A stretch of 14,792 nucleotides of DNA from Methylococcaceae bacterium (GCA_947506075.1 CANNNN010000017.1:1-14792); one strand, 5' to 3'; shown: positions 7,122-14,693, counted from the first letter of the stretch. The notes: generated by a model from the letters alone, not told the origin. Translations and numbers: made by a program.

Positions 7122-8999
7122 ATGGATCCTCGATTACTCAAATACTACAACCACGAGTTGCAGCATATTCGTGAAATGGCCGGCGAATTTGCGCTGGAAT
7201 ATCCAAAAATTGCCGGACGACTGGGTCTGGACAGTTTCGAATGCGCCGACCCTTATGTAGAGCGCTTACTGGAAGGCTTTGCTTACCTTTCGGCGCGAGT
7301 GCAGCTTAAAGTCGATGCCCAATTCCCCCGTTTTACCCAGCATTTGCTGGAAATGGTTTATCCGCATTATCTTGCTCCCACGCCCTCTATGGCCGTCGTG
7401 CAGTTTCAACCCGATTTAATGGAAGGATCGTTGAACGAAGGCTTTTTGATTGCTAAAACGACATCGCTGCGCAGCCAGATGGGTAAGGGGGCACAAACAG
7501 CCTGCGAATATCGCACCGCCCACGACCTTACTCTCTGGCCGATTGAGCTGATAGAAGCCGAGTATTTGTCAGGCGTCGGTGCGGTAGCCAATCTGGGCAT
7601 ACCCAGTTTGCCCGGACTTAAAGCCGGTATCCGTCTGCGCCTTAAAACCACCGCAGGCTTGAAGTTTAATCAGCTGGCCTTGAATAACTTGCCGCTTTAC
7701 CTGCGAGGTACAGGTGAGTTGCCGATGCAAATTTATGAGCAGCTTTTAGCTAATAGCATAGCTGTGGTGATTCAACCGACAACTAAACCGCATGCCTGGC
7801 AACATATTATCAAGCAAGCCGCCGTGCTCCCGCTCGGCTTTGCGGAAAATGAAGCCTTACTGCCTTACACGCCGCGCTCATTCCAGGGTTATCGTTTATT
7901 ACAAGAATATTTCGCCTTTCCTGAGCGTTATATGTTTGTTGAGCTGAGCCAATTACAAGCAGGCTTGCAACACTGTTCAGACGACGAAGTCGATCTTATT
8001 ATATTATTGAATCGCAGTAATCCACGGCTGGTTAATGAAATTGACATAACACGCTTTGCGTTGTTTTGTACGCCCGCGCTTAATGTGTTTCCCAAACGTG
8101 CAGACCAAATTCATTTAAGCCATCAAACCAATGAATATCATATAGTTCCGGATCGAACCCGGCCTTTGGACTATGAGGTTTACCAAATCCGCGAGGTGAC
8201 AGGTTTCGGCAGCAGCAGTGACGACCGACAGACCTTTTTGCCGTTTTATCAGGCCAGCAGCGACATCGGTCATCAACAGCAGCGCGCCTATTATTCCGTT
8301 TCGCGTTCGCCGCAGGTTGTTTCCACGAAGCAAAAACTGCAAGGTCCCCGGTCCAGTTATATAGGTAATGAAGTTTATATTGCTATCGTGGACAGTAATG
8401 AAGCGCCTTTTAAAAGTGATTTAAAGCAATTGGGATTGGAGTTGTTGTGTACCAATCGTGACTTACCCTTGCAACTGCCTATCGGCATAGGCAAAACCGA
8501 TTTTACGATACAAACCGGCGCGCCAGTCGAATCCATTCGCTGTCTCTCCGGTCCAACCAAGCCGAGGCCATCCACTGCGCATAAAGATACTATCTGGAAG
8601 CTGATTAATCATCTGTCGCTTAATTACTTATCGCTGGTTAATGATAATGAAAAAGAGGGGGCTTCAGCCTTGAGAAGCCTCTTGTCCTTGTATGGCGATA
8701 ATAGCGACTCCAGCTTTCGAAAACAAATAGAAGGGGTATTGTCCATTCAGTCCTTACCTATCGTCCGGCGTATCAATACCGCAGGGCCGATTGTGTTCGG
8801 GCGCGGACTGGAAATCACACTGACCGTCGATGAAGCAGCCTTTGAGGGTAGTGGCGTGTTTTTATTAGGCATGGTGATGGAGCAGTTTTTTGCCCAGTAT
8901 GTTTCTCTTAATTCATTTACCGAAACCGTTCTAAAAACCAGTGACCGTGGAGAAATAATGCGATGGCCGACCAGACTCGGACAGCGGCATCTCGCTTAG
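7122..8999 (+). CDS. tssF: TssF, T6SS baseplate protein
   Basis: A 625-residue TssF, the large baseplate wedge subunit (VasA/ImpG family). The N terminus is highly characteristic: LLKYYNHELQHIREMAGEFA, then YPKIAGRLGLD and DPYVERLLEGFAYLSARVQLK, then FPRFTQHLLEMVYPHYLAPTP. Later landmarks are NRSNPRLVNEIDITRFALFCTPALN split across residues about 297-321, and VYQIREVTGFG. The C-terminal part has a GPIVFGRGLEITLTVDE segment and FFAQYVSLNSFTETVL. Length and order of motifs are normal. The last 37 bases overlap the start of tssG in another frame, which is usual for this pair and suggests coupled translation of two proteins that assemble together. Confidence 0.96.
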   Translation: MDPRLLKYYNHELQHIREMAGEFALEYPKIAGRLGLDSFECADPYVERLLEGFAYLSARVQLKVDAQFPRFTQHLLEMVYPHYLAPTPSMAVVQFQPDLMEGSLNEGFLIAKTTSLRSQMGKGAQTACEYRTAHDLTLWPIELIEAEYLSGVGAVANLGIPSLPGLKAGIRLRLKTTAGLKFNQLALNNLPLYLRGTGELPMQIYEQLLANSIAVVIQPTTKPHAWQHIIKQAAVLPLGFAENEALLPYTPRSFQGYRLLQEYFAFPERYMFVELSQLQAGLQHCSDDEVDLIILLNRSNPRLVNEIDITRFALFCTPALNVFPKRADQIHLSHQTNEYHIVPDRTRPLDYEVYQIREVTGFGSSSDDRQTFLPFYQASSDIGHQQQRAYYSVSRSPQVVSTKQKLQGPRSSYIGNEVYIAIVDSNEAPFKSDLKQLGLELLCTNRDLPLQLPIGIGKTDFTIQTGAPVESIRCLSGPTKPRPSTAHKDTIWKLINHLSLNYLSLVNDNEKEGASALRSLLSLYGDNSDSSFRKQIEGVLSIQSLPIVRRINTAGPIVFGRGLEITLTVDEAAFEGSGVFLLGMVMEQFFAQYVSLNSFTETVLKTSDRGEIMRWPTRLGQRHLA

Positions 9000-9991
9000 A
9001 AGCAGCGCTGGAAAATAAGCCGTATCGTTACGGCTTTTTTCAAGTGATGCGTCTTTTAGAGTGCGCTTATAAGGACAAAGCCCGCTTCGGGCAATCACAA
9101 CGCCCAAGCCTGGAACCGCCTATACGCTTGGGGCAGGAAGTTTCACTAACCTTTGAAACATCGACCTTAAGCACCTTTACCCGGCGAAAAGCTGGCTTGA
9201 CTCCGCTGCTTAAACAGCGATTTTTGGGATTGTTTGGCACCAATGGGCCTATGCCGACCCATTTGACCGAATATATCCGCGAGCGAATTCATTATCATCG
9301 CGACCACACCTTGGCAGGTTTTGCCGATATGTTTCATCATCGGATGATCTGCTTATTCTATCGGGCCTGGGCAAATGCCGAACCTACCGTCAGTTTTGAC
9401 CGGCCTGAAAGCGATCGTTTCTCCACTTATCTCGGCTCGCTAGCCGGTTTTGGCACAGACGCGTTGCGCGAGCGCGATGCGATGCCGGATCTTGCCAAGT
9501 CCTATTACACGGGGTTTTTAGCAGGTCAAAGCAAACCGGCAGAAGGTTTAAGGGCTTTATTGGCCGACTATTTTCGCTTAAGCGTCAGCATCGAGCAGTT
9601 TGTCGGTGAATGGCTGGCTATTCAGAATACAGACTTAACCCGCCTGGGTGAGACGCCAAGAACCGGAGAATTGGGCTGTTCGGCGATACTGGGCTCAAGC
9701 GTCTGGGGCTGCCAGCATAAATTCAGGATTCGATTTGGACCATTGAATTTAAACGAGTACCTAAGCTTATTGCCGGATGGCTATCGACTTGAACAACTGG
9801 TAGCGATTATCCGTAATTATATCGGTGATGAATTAAGTTGGGATGTAAATCTGATATTAAAAAAAGACCAAGTGCCGAGTGCGCAGTTAGGGGAGGGGAC
9901 TCGTTTGGGCTGGACCTCGTGGCTAGGTGAGCGTGGGTCTGAATATGATGCGGATGACCTTAGGTTGAATCCGTTTTGGGGGAAGCTGTAA
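8963..9991 (+). CDS. tssG: TssG, T6SS baseplate protein
   Basis: A 342-residue TssG (VasB/ImpH family), which binds TssF and TssE in the baseplate wedge. It begins with a short linker, then YRYGFFQVMRLLECAYKD and a RPSLEPPIRLGQEVSLTF segment. Next are FLGLFGTNGPMPTHLTEYI and a FADMFHHRMICLFYRAWA stretch, all family hallmarks. The C-terminal region has TRLGETPRTGELGCSAILGS split over a strand, then RFGPLNLNEYLSLLPDG and GEGTRLGWTSWLG. The start at ATG 8963 lies inside the tssF frame with GGAG at 8949-8952. It is followed by a 66-base gap holding a small palindrome before clpV. Confidence 0.96.
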   Translation: MADQTRTAASRLEAALENKPYRYGFFQVMRLLECAYKDKARFGQSQRPSLEPPIRLGQEVSLTFETSTLSTFTRRKAGLTPLLKQRFLGLFGTNGPMPTHLTEYIRERIHYHRDHTLAGFADMFHHRMICLFYRAWANAEPTVSFDRPESDRFSTYLGSLAGFGTDALRERDAMPDLAKSYYTGFLAGQSKPAEGLRALLADYFRLSVSIEQFVGEWLAIQNTDLTRLGETPRTGELGCSAILGSSVWGCQHKFRIRFGPLNLNEYLSLLPDGYRLEQLVAIIRNYIGDELSWDVNLILKKDQVPSAQLGEGTRLGWTSWLGERGSEYDADDLRLNPFWGKL

Positions 9992-9995
9992 ATGT

Positions 9996-10016
9996 GTAGG
10001 GTGCGCTGTGCGCACC
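9996..10016 (+). repeat. Small GTAGGGTGCGC palindromic repeat between tssG and clpV
   Basis: GGTGCGC (10000-10006) and GCGCACC (10010-10016) form a perfect seven-base-pair stem with a TGT loop. The unit starts with GTAGGGTG, the same eight bases found in inverted orientation at 14086-14093. There is no T-run behind it, so it is not a standard intrinsic terminator. It looks like a dispersed intergenic palindrome of the REP-like kind. A role in message stability between tssG and clpV is possible. Confidence 0.6.
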
Positions 10017-10057
10017 GTGAAAACCGATTATCTATAAATATAACCTGAGGATAAAAA

Positions 10058-12790
10058 ATGACCGAAATTAGCCGCGTTGCCTTGTTTGGCAAACTAAACA
10101 CCGTCTGCTACAAAGGCATAGAAGGTGCCACCGTATTTTGTAAAATGCGTGGCAATCCCTATGTCGAACTGGTGCACTGGTTGCATCAGATTTTGCAGTT
10201 ACAAAACTCCGACTTACATCTTATCATCCGCCAGTTCAATCTCGACCCGTCGCGGCTCGCCAAAGACTTTACCGAGTCGCTGGACCGTTTGCCCCGGGGC
10301 TCCACGTCTATTTCCGATTTATCCCAGCATATTGAAGATGCGGTCGAACGCGGCTGGGTGTTCGGCACCTTGATGTTTGGCGAATCCCAAGTGCGCTCAG
10401 GTCATTTGATCGTCGGCATCTTAAAAACCAAAGGTTTAAGCCACGCGCTGACCAGCATTTCCAAAGAATTTGATAAAATCAAAGTCGAAACCTTAACCGA
10501 GCGCTTTGACGAACTGCTGAGCGGCTCGCCGGAACACGGCTTAACGTCCAGCGATGGTTTTCATGTCGGCGGCGGCGCGGTGCCCGGCGAGGCCAGCGGC
10601 GCGATGGCTCCGGCGCAAATGGGCAAACAACAAGCCCTGAAACAATTTACCGTCGATTTAACAGAGCAGGCGCGTTCCGGCAAGATGGACCCCATCGTCG
10701 GCCGTGATGAAGAAATCCGTCAGGTCATCGATATTTTAATGCGCCGCCGCCAGAACAATCCGATCTTGACTGGCGAGGCGGGTGTCGGTAAGACAGCCAT
10801 CGTCGAAGGCTTTGCGCAAAAAATTGTCGCCGGCGATGTACCGCCGTCGTTGCGCGACGTCAGCTTGCTGACCCTCGATGTCGGCTTGCTGCAGGCCGGC
10901 GCGAGCATGAAAGGCGAGTTTGAAAACCGCCTGCGTCAAGTCATCGAAGAAGTACAGTCTTCCGAAAAGCCGATTATCTTGTTTATCGACGAAGCGCATA
11001 CCCTGGTCGGTGCCGGCGGTGCGGCAGGCACCGGCGATGCAGCCAATCTGTTAAAACCGGCCTTGGCCCGTGGCACCTTGCGCACGGTTGCCGCGACCAC
11101 GTTTGCCGAATACAAAAAACACATCGAAAAAGACCCTGCTTTAACCCGCCGTTTCCAGGTCGTGCAAGTCAACGAGCCTAGCGAAGAAAAAGCCATCCTG
11201 ATGATGCGCGGCGTGGCCTCGGTCATGGAAAAACACCATCAAGTGCAAATCCTCGATGAAGCGCTGGAAGCTTCGGTACGCTTGTCGCACCGTTATATTC
11301 CGGCGCGGCAATTGCCCGACAAATCGGTCAGCCTGCTCGATACCGCGTCGGCCCGCGTCGCTATCAGTCAACATGCGGTGCCTGCCGAAGTCGACGATTG
11401 CCGAAAACGCATCAATGCGCTGAATACCGAACTGGAAATCATTGCCCGTGAAAAAGCCGTCGGCGTGGATATTAAAGACCGCGAAACCCTGGCAGCGGAA
11501 AAACTGGCGTTCGAACAGGAACGTTTGGTCGGTTTGGAACAACGCTGGAATGCGGAACGCGAACTGGTCAAAAATATCCTTGAGATACGGCAGCAACTCC
11601 GCTCCTTGACCGGCAAGGTCGAAGGCACGGACAGCGAGCTGGAAAAGGCCGCCGATGCCGTTGTGGCCGACGCGGAAGCCGCGCCGACAGTCGATCCGTT
11701 AACGCGAGAGCAATTGCTGGAAGAGCTGATAGCCCTGCAAGCCAAACTGCACGAACTGCAAGGCGAATCGCCGCTGATTTTACCCAGCGTTGACGCGCAA
11801 GCCGTGGCTTCGGTGGTCGGTGACTGGACCGGCATCCCAGTCGGGCGTATGGTCAAGAATGAAATCGACAACATCATTCACCTGGCCGACAACATCGAAC
11901 AACGCATCATCGGCCAGCGCCATGCGCTGGACATGATAGCCAAACGCGTGCAAACCTCGCGCGCCGGTCTGGACAATCCGAACAAGCCGATCGGCGTGTT
12001 CATGCTGGCCGGTACGTCCGGCGTCGGTAAAACCGAAACCGCCTTGGCCCTGGCCGAAGCATTGTACGGCGGCGAACAAAATATCATCACCATCAACATG
12101 AGCGAATACCAGGAGGCGCATACCGTTTCGACCTTGAAAGGCGCGCCTCCGGGCTATGTCGGTTACGGCGAAGGCGGGGTGTTGACGGAAGCCGTGCGGC
12201 GCAGACCTTACAGCGTGGTATTGCTGGATGAAGTCGAAAAAGCCCATCCCGACGTGCATGAGATTTTCTTTCAGGTCTTCGATAAAGGCTGGATGGAAGA
12301 CGGCGAGGGCAGGGTGATCGATTTTAAAAACACCCTGATTTTGCTGACCACCAATGCGGGCACCGAGATGATCAGTAATCTGTGTAAAGATCCTGAACTG
12401 ATGCCGGAACCCGATGATATTGCCAAAGCCTTGCGCGAACCCTTGTTAAAAATATTCCCGCCGGCTTTATTGGGCCGCTTGGTCGTGATTCCTTATTATC
12501 CGCTCAGCGACGAGATGATTCGGGCGATTACCCGTTTGCAATTGGGACGGATTAAAAAACGCGTTGCGGAAAGCCATAAAGTGCCGTTTACCTTTGATGA
12601 TGAGGTGATCAACCTGATTGCCAGCCGTTGTACCGAGTTGGAAAGTGGCGGGCGGATGATAGATACCATTTTAACCAATACCCTGTTGCCCAGTATCAGT
12701 GCCGAGTTTTTGAAGCGGATGATGGAAGGGAATGCTATTGAGCGCGTGCATGTCAGGGTGGTTGACGGGGAGTTTGTTTATGAGTTTTGA
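10058..12790 (+). CDS. clpV: TssH (ClpV) AAA+ ATPase that disassembles the T6SS sheath
   Basis: A 910-residue Clp/Hsp100 ATPase. An N-terminal substrate-binding domain (about 1-160) is followed by two AAA+ modules. Module one has Walker A GEAGVGKT (239-246), Walker B ILFIDEAH (Asp311, Glu312), a pore segment GASMKGEFE (281-289), and the TRRFQ arginine region near 363. A coiled-coil middle domain spans about 445-570. Module two has Walker A GTSGVGKT (652-659), Walker B VLLDEVEKAH (Asp724, Glu725), and the pore segment GAPPGYVGYGEGG (695-707). ClpV pulls contracted TssB/TssC sheath apart so subunits are reused. The T6SS context and N-terminal type favour ClpV over ClpB. The ATG has GAGGA at 10047-10051. 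By eye it is richer in G and C, especially at third codon positions, than tssA or tagF. Confidence 0.97.
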   Translation: MTEISRVALFGKLNTVCYKGIEGATVFCKMRGNPYVELVHWLHQILQLQNSDLHLIIRQFNLDPSRLAKDFTESLDRLPRGSTSISDLSQHIEDAVERGWVFGTLMFGESQVRSGHLIVGILKTKGLSHALTSISKEFDKIKVETLTERFDELLSGSPEHGLTSSDGFHVGGGAVPGEASGAMAPAQMGKQQALKQFTVDLTEQARSGKMDPIVGRDEEIRQVIDILMRRRQNNPILTGEAGVGKTAIVEGFAQKIVAGDVPPSLRDVSLLTLDVGLLQAGASMKGEFENRLRQVIEEVQSSEKPIILFIDEAHTLVGAGGAAGTGDAANLLKPALARGTLRTVAATTFAEYKKHIEKDPALTRRFQVVQVNEPSEEKAILMMRGVASVMEKHHQVQILDEALEASVRLSHRYIPARQLPDKSVSLLDTASARVAISQHAVPAEVDDCRKRINALNTELEIIAREKAVGVDIKDRETLAAEKLAFEQERLVGLEQRWNAERELVKNILEIRQQLRSLTGKVEGTDSELEKAADAVVADAEAAPTVDPLTREQLLEELIALQAKLHELQGESPLILPSVDAQAVASVVGDWTGIPVGRMVKNEIDNIIHLADNIEQRIIGQRHALDMIAKRVQTSRAGLDNPNKPIGVFMLAGTSGVGKTETALALAEALYGGEQNIITINMSEYQEAHTVSTLKGAPPGYVGYGEGGVLTEAVRRRPYSVVLLDEVEKAHPDVHEIFFQVFDKGWMEDGEGRVIDFKNTLILLTTNAGTEMISNLCKDPELMPEPDDIAKALREPLLKIFPPALLGRLVVIPYYPLSDEMIRAITRLQLGRIKKRVAESHKVPFTFDDEVINLIASRCTELESGGRMIDTILTNTLLPSISAEFLKRMMEGNAIERVHVRVVDGEFVYEF

Positions 12791-12816
12791 GTGTAATAAT
12801 TATCCAGTGGAAAATT

Positions 12817-12847
12817 GGGTCAGAGTGATTTAAGTTTACCTGAACCC
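12817..12847 (+). repeat. Imperfect hairpin with GGGTCAGAG core upstream of the effector candidate
   Basis: GGGTCAG (12817-12823) and CTGAACCC (12840-12847) pair as an eight-base-pair stem with one bulged A, counting the flanking T and A. The sequence GGGTCAGAGTGATT recalls palindromes found around REP-associated transposases in gammaproteobacteria. The GGGTCAGA core recurs at 13919-13926, on the other side of the 12882-13907 gene. It lies in the 91-base spacer after clpV. It could also slow transcription past clpV. Confidence 0.5.
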
Positions 12848-12881
12848 AGATATTGTATTTTATTTTTGTGGAGATACTATT

Positions 12882-13907
12882 ATGCCTGCTTTAACCCAGA
12901 AGTTTGGTGAACTTAAGAAAACACCTTTTTTGTGGTCGTCCTACCGATCGAGCGGTCACGTCGATGCGGATGATCGCGTCCTCGTTCCAGAAGGCTTTGG
13001 CGAAGGCTTTGGAAAACTGGACATGAACAAGGTTAAGTTGTTCTTTGCTGGATCCTTGTTAACCTTGAGTTCATTAAAGGCTATACGGCTGCGCCAGAAG
13101 CTTGTCGGTGAACCGATGCGCGAGTCCGATGTTCAGGATGTTTTTGATACCTACTGCAATCAACTCATCGCGAAGGGTGTGGTTTACCATTACAATGCGC
13201 AGCAGTCGCCTTTCGACAACGATTATACCGGTAACAGCAATTGTATGGGGCGCGCTAAGGGGTTCCTACAATTAATGGCCATCCTTGGTGTACCGAAGGA
13301 GGAGTTGGCGTTGTTGCAAATCGGAGGTTCAGCTGGAGAGGAAGACAAAAAAATCTGCCAGAAAGCCGACGCTGACATCGTTTCCGTTAATGTACGCAAT
13401 GTCCCCGGGGGGCTGGTAAATCCGGCTTCAGCACCCAACGCAGTTCGCATTGAGGTTCAAAACGGTGCTTTGGTGGTTAGTCGTACATCGCGTGAGCCAT
13501 TTGCCAATCATTACGCTACACACATTGGTATTTCCGGTCTAGGAATGGCGTATTGGGATCCGCTGGAACGATATAGCTCACGTAATGGTTTTCCTGATGT
13601 CTTCACCACCTATGAGCCAACCCCTCATCTTATGGCTGGCTATCGGGACCTAGTGCAGCAAGGGGTGGTCTGCCTTGCCAATCCCGATAACTTGAAGGAA
13701 CGCATCTATCTCTTGCCCAAATCTGCGGGTAGACCGACTCCTGTGCCAATGGGGGCTTATTATACGCAGGTGGCCTTTACAGCAGTCGAGCAGGCGTTGC
13801 GTGGTATGGCCACAACGGAACCTCAGGTGTCTATGCTTATCGATACGTGTGACTTCGACGTTCACATGCCGACACAGCCGCGGGTATTCAAGCTCATGTT
13901 TCCGTGA
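12882..13907 (+). CDS. Putative T6SS effector with transglutaminase-like Cys-His-Asp core
   Basis: A 341-residue protein I cannot assign to a named family. What is visible is a likely cysteine-enzyme core: Cys121 in GNSNCMGRAKGFLQLMAILG, a helix start like that of transglutaminase and papain folds, then His210 and Asp226 in NHYATHIGISGLGMAYWDP. His and Asp are 16 residues apart, with glycines at +9 and +11, as in the transglutaminase H...G.G....D pattern. Such folds include peptidases, deamidases and crosslinking enzymes, so the reaction is open; a Tae-type amidase is an alternative. There is no signal peptide or clear membrane span, and no PAAR, MIX or Rhs marker. The ATG at 12882 has GGAG at 12870-12873. 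Its place 91 bases after clpV, on the same strand, suggests a secreted effector; that is inference. Confidence 0.6.
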   Translation: MPALTQKFGELKKTPFLWSSYRSSGHVDADDRVLVPEGFGEGFGKLDMNKVKLFFAGSLLTLSSLKAIRLRQKLVGEPMRESDVQDVFDTYCNQLIAKGVVYHYNAQQSPFDNDYTGNSNCMGRAKGFLQLMAILGVPKEELALLQIGGSAGEEDKKICQKADADIVSVNVRNVPGGLVNPASAPNAVRIEVQNGALVVSRTSREPFANHYATHIGISGLGMAYWDPLERYSSRNGFPDVFTTYEPTPHLMAGYRDLVQQGVVCLANPDNLKERIYLLPKSAGRPTPVPMGAYYTQVAFTAVEQALRGMATTEPQVSMLIDTCDFDVHMPTQPRVFKLMFP

Positions 13908-13917
13908 TGATATCTAT

Positions 13918-13976
13918 GGGGTCAGACTCGATTGATGGGTAATAATTTTCAATTAAAATTAATCCAATCTGACTCC
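13918..13976 (+). repeat. Long imperfect hairpin with GGGGTCAGACT arm downstream of the effector candidate
   Basis: The outer arms GGGGTCAGACT (13918-13928) and AATCTGACTCC (13966-13976) are complementary at nine of 11 positions, with one further G-T pair. An inner AT-rich stem, AATTTT (13944-13949) with AAAATT (13955-13960), closes a CAATT loop. It begins 10 bases after the stop of the preceding gene. It shares GGGTCAGA with the hairpin at 12817-12847. It looks like a REP-type intergenic element and may also end or protect the transcript. Confidence 0.6.
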
Positions 13977-13982
13977 AATACT

Positions 13983-14025
13983 GCTTGACCTTGTTCCCAC
14001 GCGCCGTGTGGGAACAAGGTCAAGC
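13983..14025 (+). repeat. Perfect 18-bp inverted repeat
   Basis: GCTTGACCTTGTTCCCAC (13983-14000) is matched exactly by its reverse complement at 14008-14025, with a GCGCCGT loop. The TTCCCACGC...GTGGGAA core is like a dispersed palindrome I associate with many gammaproteobacterial intergenic regions; that link is from memory. It is followed by TATCTTATT rather than a clean T-run, so termination is possible but not the obvious role. A perfect stem of this length suggests recent insertion or active maintenance. Confidence 0.8.
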
Positions 14026-14058
14026 TATCTTATTATGGTTAATCAATGTGATGGAATT

Positions 14059-14093
14059 GGTGATAGGTTTCGCTATCGCTCTACTCACCCTAC
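14059..14093 (+). repeat. Cross-shaped repeat ending in CACCCTAC
   Basis: GGTGA (14059-14063) pairs with TCACC (14085-14089), and GATAG (14062-14066) pairs with CTATC (14073-14077); the two stems share two bases, so they are partly alternative. Read on the other strand the unit begins GTAGGGTGAGTAGAGCGATAG, which resembles a family of short dispersed repeats seen in several environmental gammaproteobacteria (from memory). It shares GTAGGGTG with the palindrome at 9996-10016. The neighbouring short frames starting at 13985 and 14008 run through this repeat and are not genes. Confidence 0.55.
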
Positions 14094-14126
14094 GAGCTTC
14101 ATTGAATCAGTCAGGAGACAACAAAA

Positions 14127-14690
14127 ATGGCAAGACAAATGGAACAAAGCAACCTCGGATATTATGTTTTGCCCGATGATGCCAAGGAAAGCTATAAGCG
14201 ACATGTAGAGATGCGAGCAATAATGTTTTGTTTGCTTATCTATAAAGTTTCCCAGTTATGTTTGAAATATGGATTGCCAAAACCCTATGAAAACTATCTA
14301 AGTGACACTGCAAAAATTCAGGTAGATGTGGGAGTTTACGTTAAAGACGGTGGCATAAAGATCGACGCGGCTCATCTGTGCAACACAAGTTTCTTGAGCG
14401 ATAGCTTCTTAACTGATGTTTCGGGAAAAGGGATTGTAGTATCCCCCGAGTTACGTCTATATTGCGTTGACTTACGGGAACTATCTGGTGCCACGACTCC
14501 ACAGACCAAATCTGACAATGTCGGACCCGACAAGGTGATAGACAGTTTCCAAACGACCTTTAAGAATAACTACTTACACTCGTTCAAGCTGAATCCGACA
14601 AGTCATAGTCCAGGTGATCTTTGGAATAGTTATGTAACTCTTCTTAACTTTCCATCACAAGGTTTAAGCCACCGGCTTCCAGCCGGTTAG
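14127..14690 (+). CDS. Unrecognised 187-residue protein, possible immunity protein or truncated gene
   Basis: I do not recognise this protein. It starts at an ATG with a strong AGGAGA site at 14113-14118 and eight-base spacing, so it is likely a real gene. Residues about 29-48 form a moderately hydrophobic helix (RAIMFCLLIYKVSQLCLKYG), then comes a beta-like part with IQVDVGVYVKDGGIKID and ELRLYCVDLREL. There is no signal peptide and it is probably cytoplasmic. The last nine residues (GLSHRLPAG) and the stop lie in or beside a hairpin that looks like a mobile-element end, so the natural C terminus may have been replaced. It sits 219 bases behind the effector candidate with three repeats between them, wider than usual for an effector-immunity pair. 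An immunity role is only a possibility. Confidence 0.6.
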   Translation: MARQMEQSNLGYYVLPDDAKESYKRHVEMRAIMFCLLIYKVSQLCLKYGLPKPYENYLSDTAKIQVDVGVYVKDGGIKIDAAHLCNTSFLSDSFLTDVSGKGIVVSPELRLYCVDLRELSGATTPQTKSDNVGPDKVIDSFQTTFKNNYLHSFKLNPTSHSPGDLWNSYVTLLNFPSQGLSHRLPAG

Positions 14691-14693
14691 CTT
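14666..14693 (+). repeat. ACCGGCT hairpin at the 3' end of the 187-residue gene, resembles an IS200/IS605-type end
   Basis: ACCGGCT (14671-14677) pairs perfectly with AGCCGGT (14681-14687) around a TCC loop. AAGC (14666-14669) and GCTT (14690-14693) extend the stem past short mismatches. Hairpins of the form AAGCCACCGGCTT...AGCCGGT are typical subterminal structures of IS200/IS605-family elements, which would also carry a TnpB or TnpA gene. No such gene is in the window, so it would lie beyond the right edge or this is a solo remnant. The hairpin carries the stop codon of the overlapping gene. Confidence 0.45.

Noticed and set aside
11368..12259. Long minus-strand frames of 169 and 159 codons (11368-11877 and 11780-12259).
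   Set aside because: They are antisense to clpV, whose protein has complete AAA+ motifs there. They show no recognisable domain and arise from the GC-rich codon use of clpV.
12882..13907. The 341-residue protein as a VgrG, PAAR or Tap-type adaptor.
   Set aside because: None of the characteristic repeats or motifs of those families is visible, and the Cys/His/Asp pattern points to an enzyme instead.
13985..14208. Two short plus-strand frames starting at 13985 and 14008.
   Set aside because: Both run through the 18-bp inverted repeat and the CACCCTAC repeat, lack ribosome binding sites and overlap the well-initiated gene at 14127.
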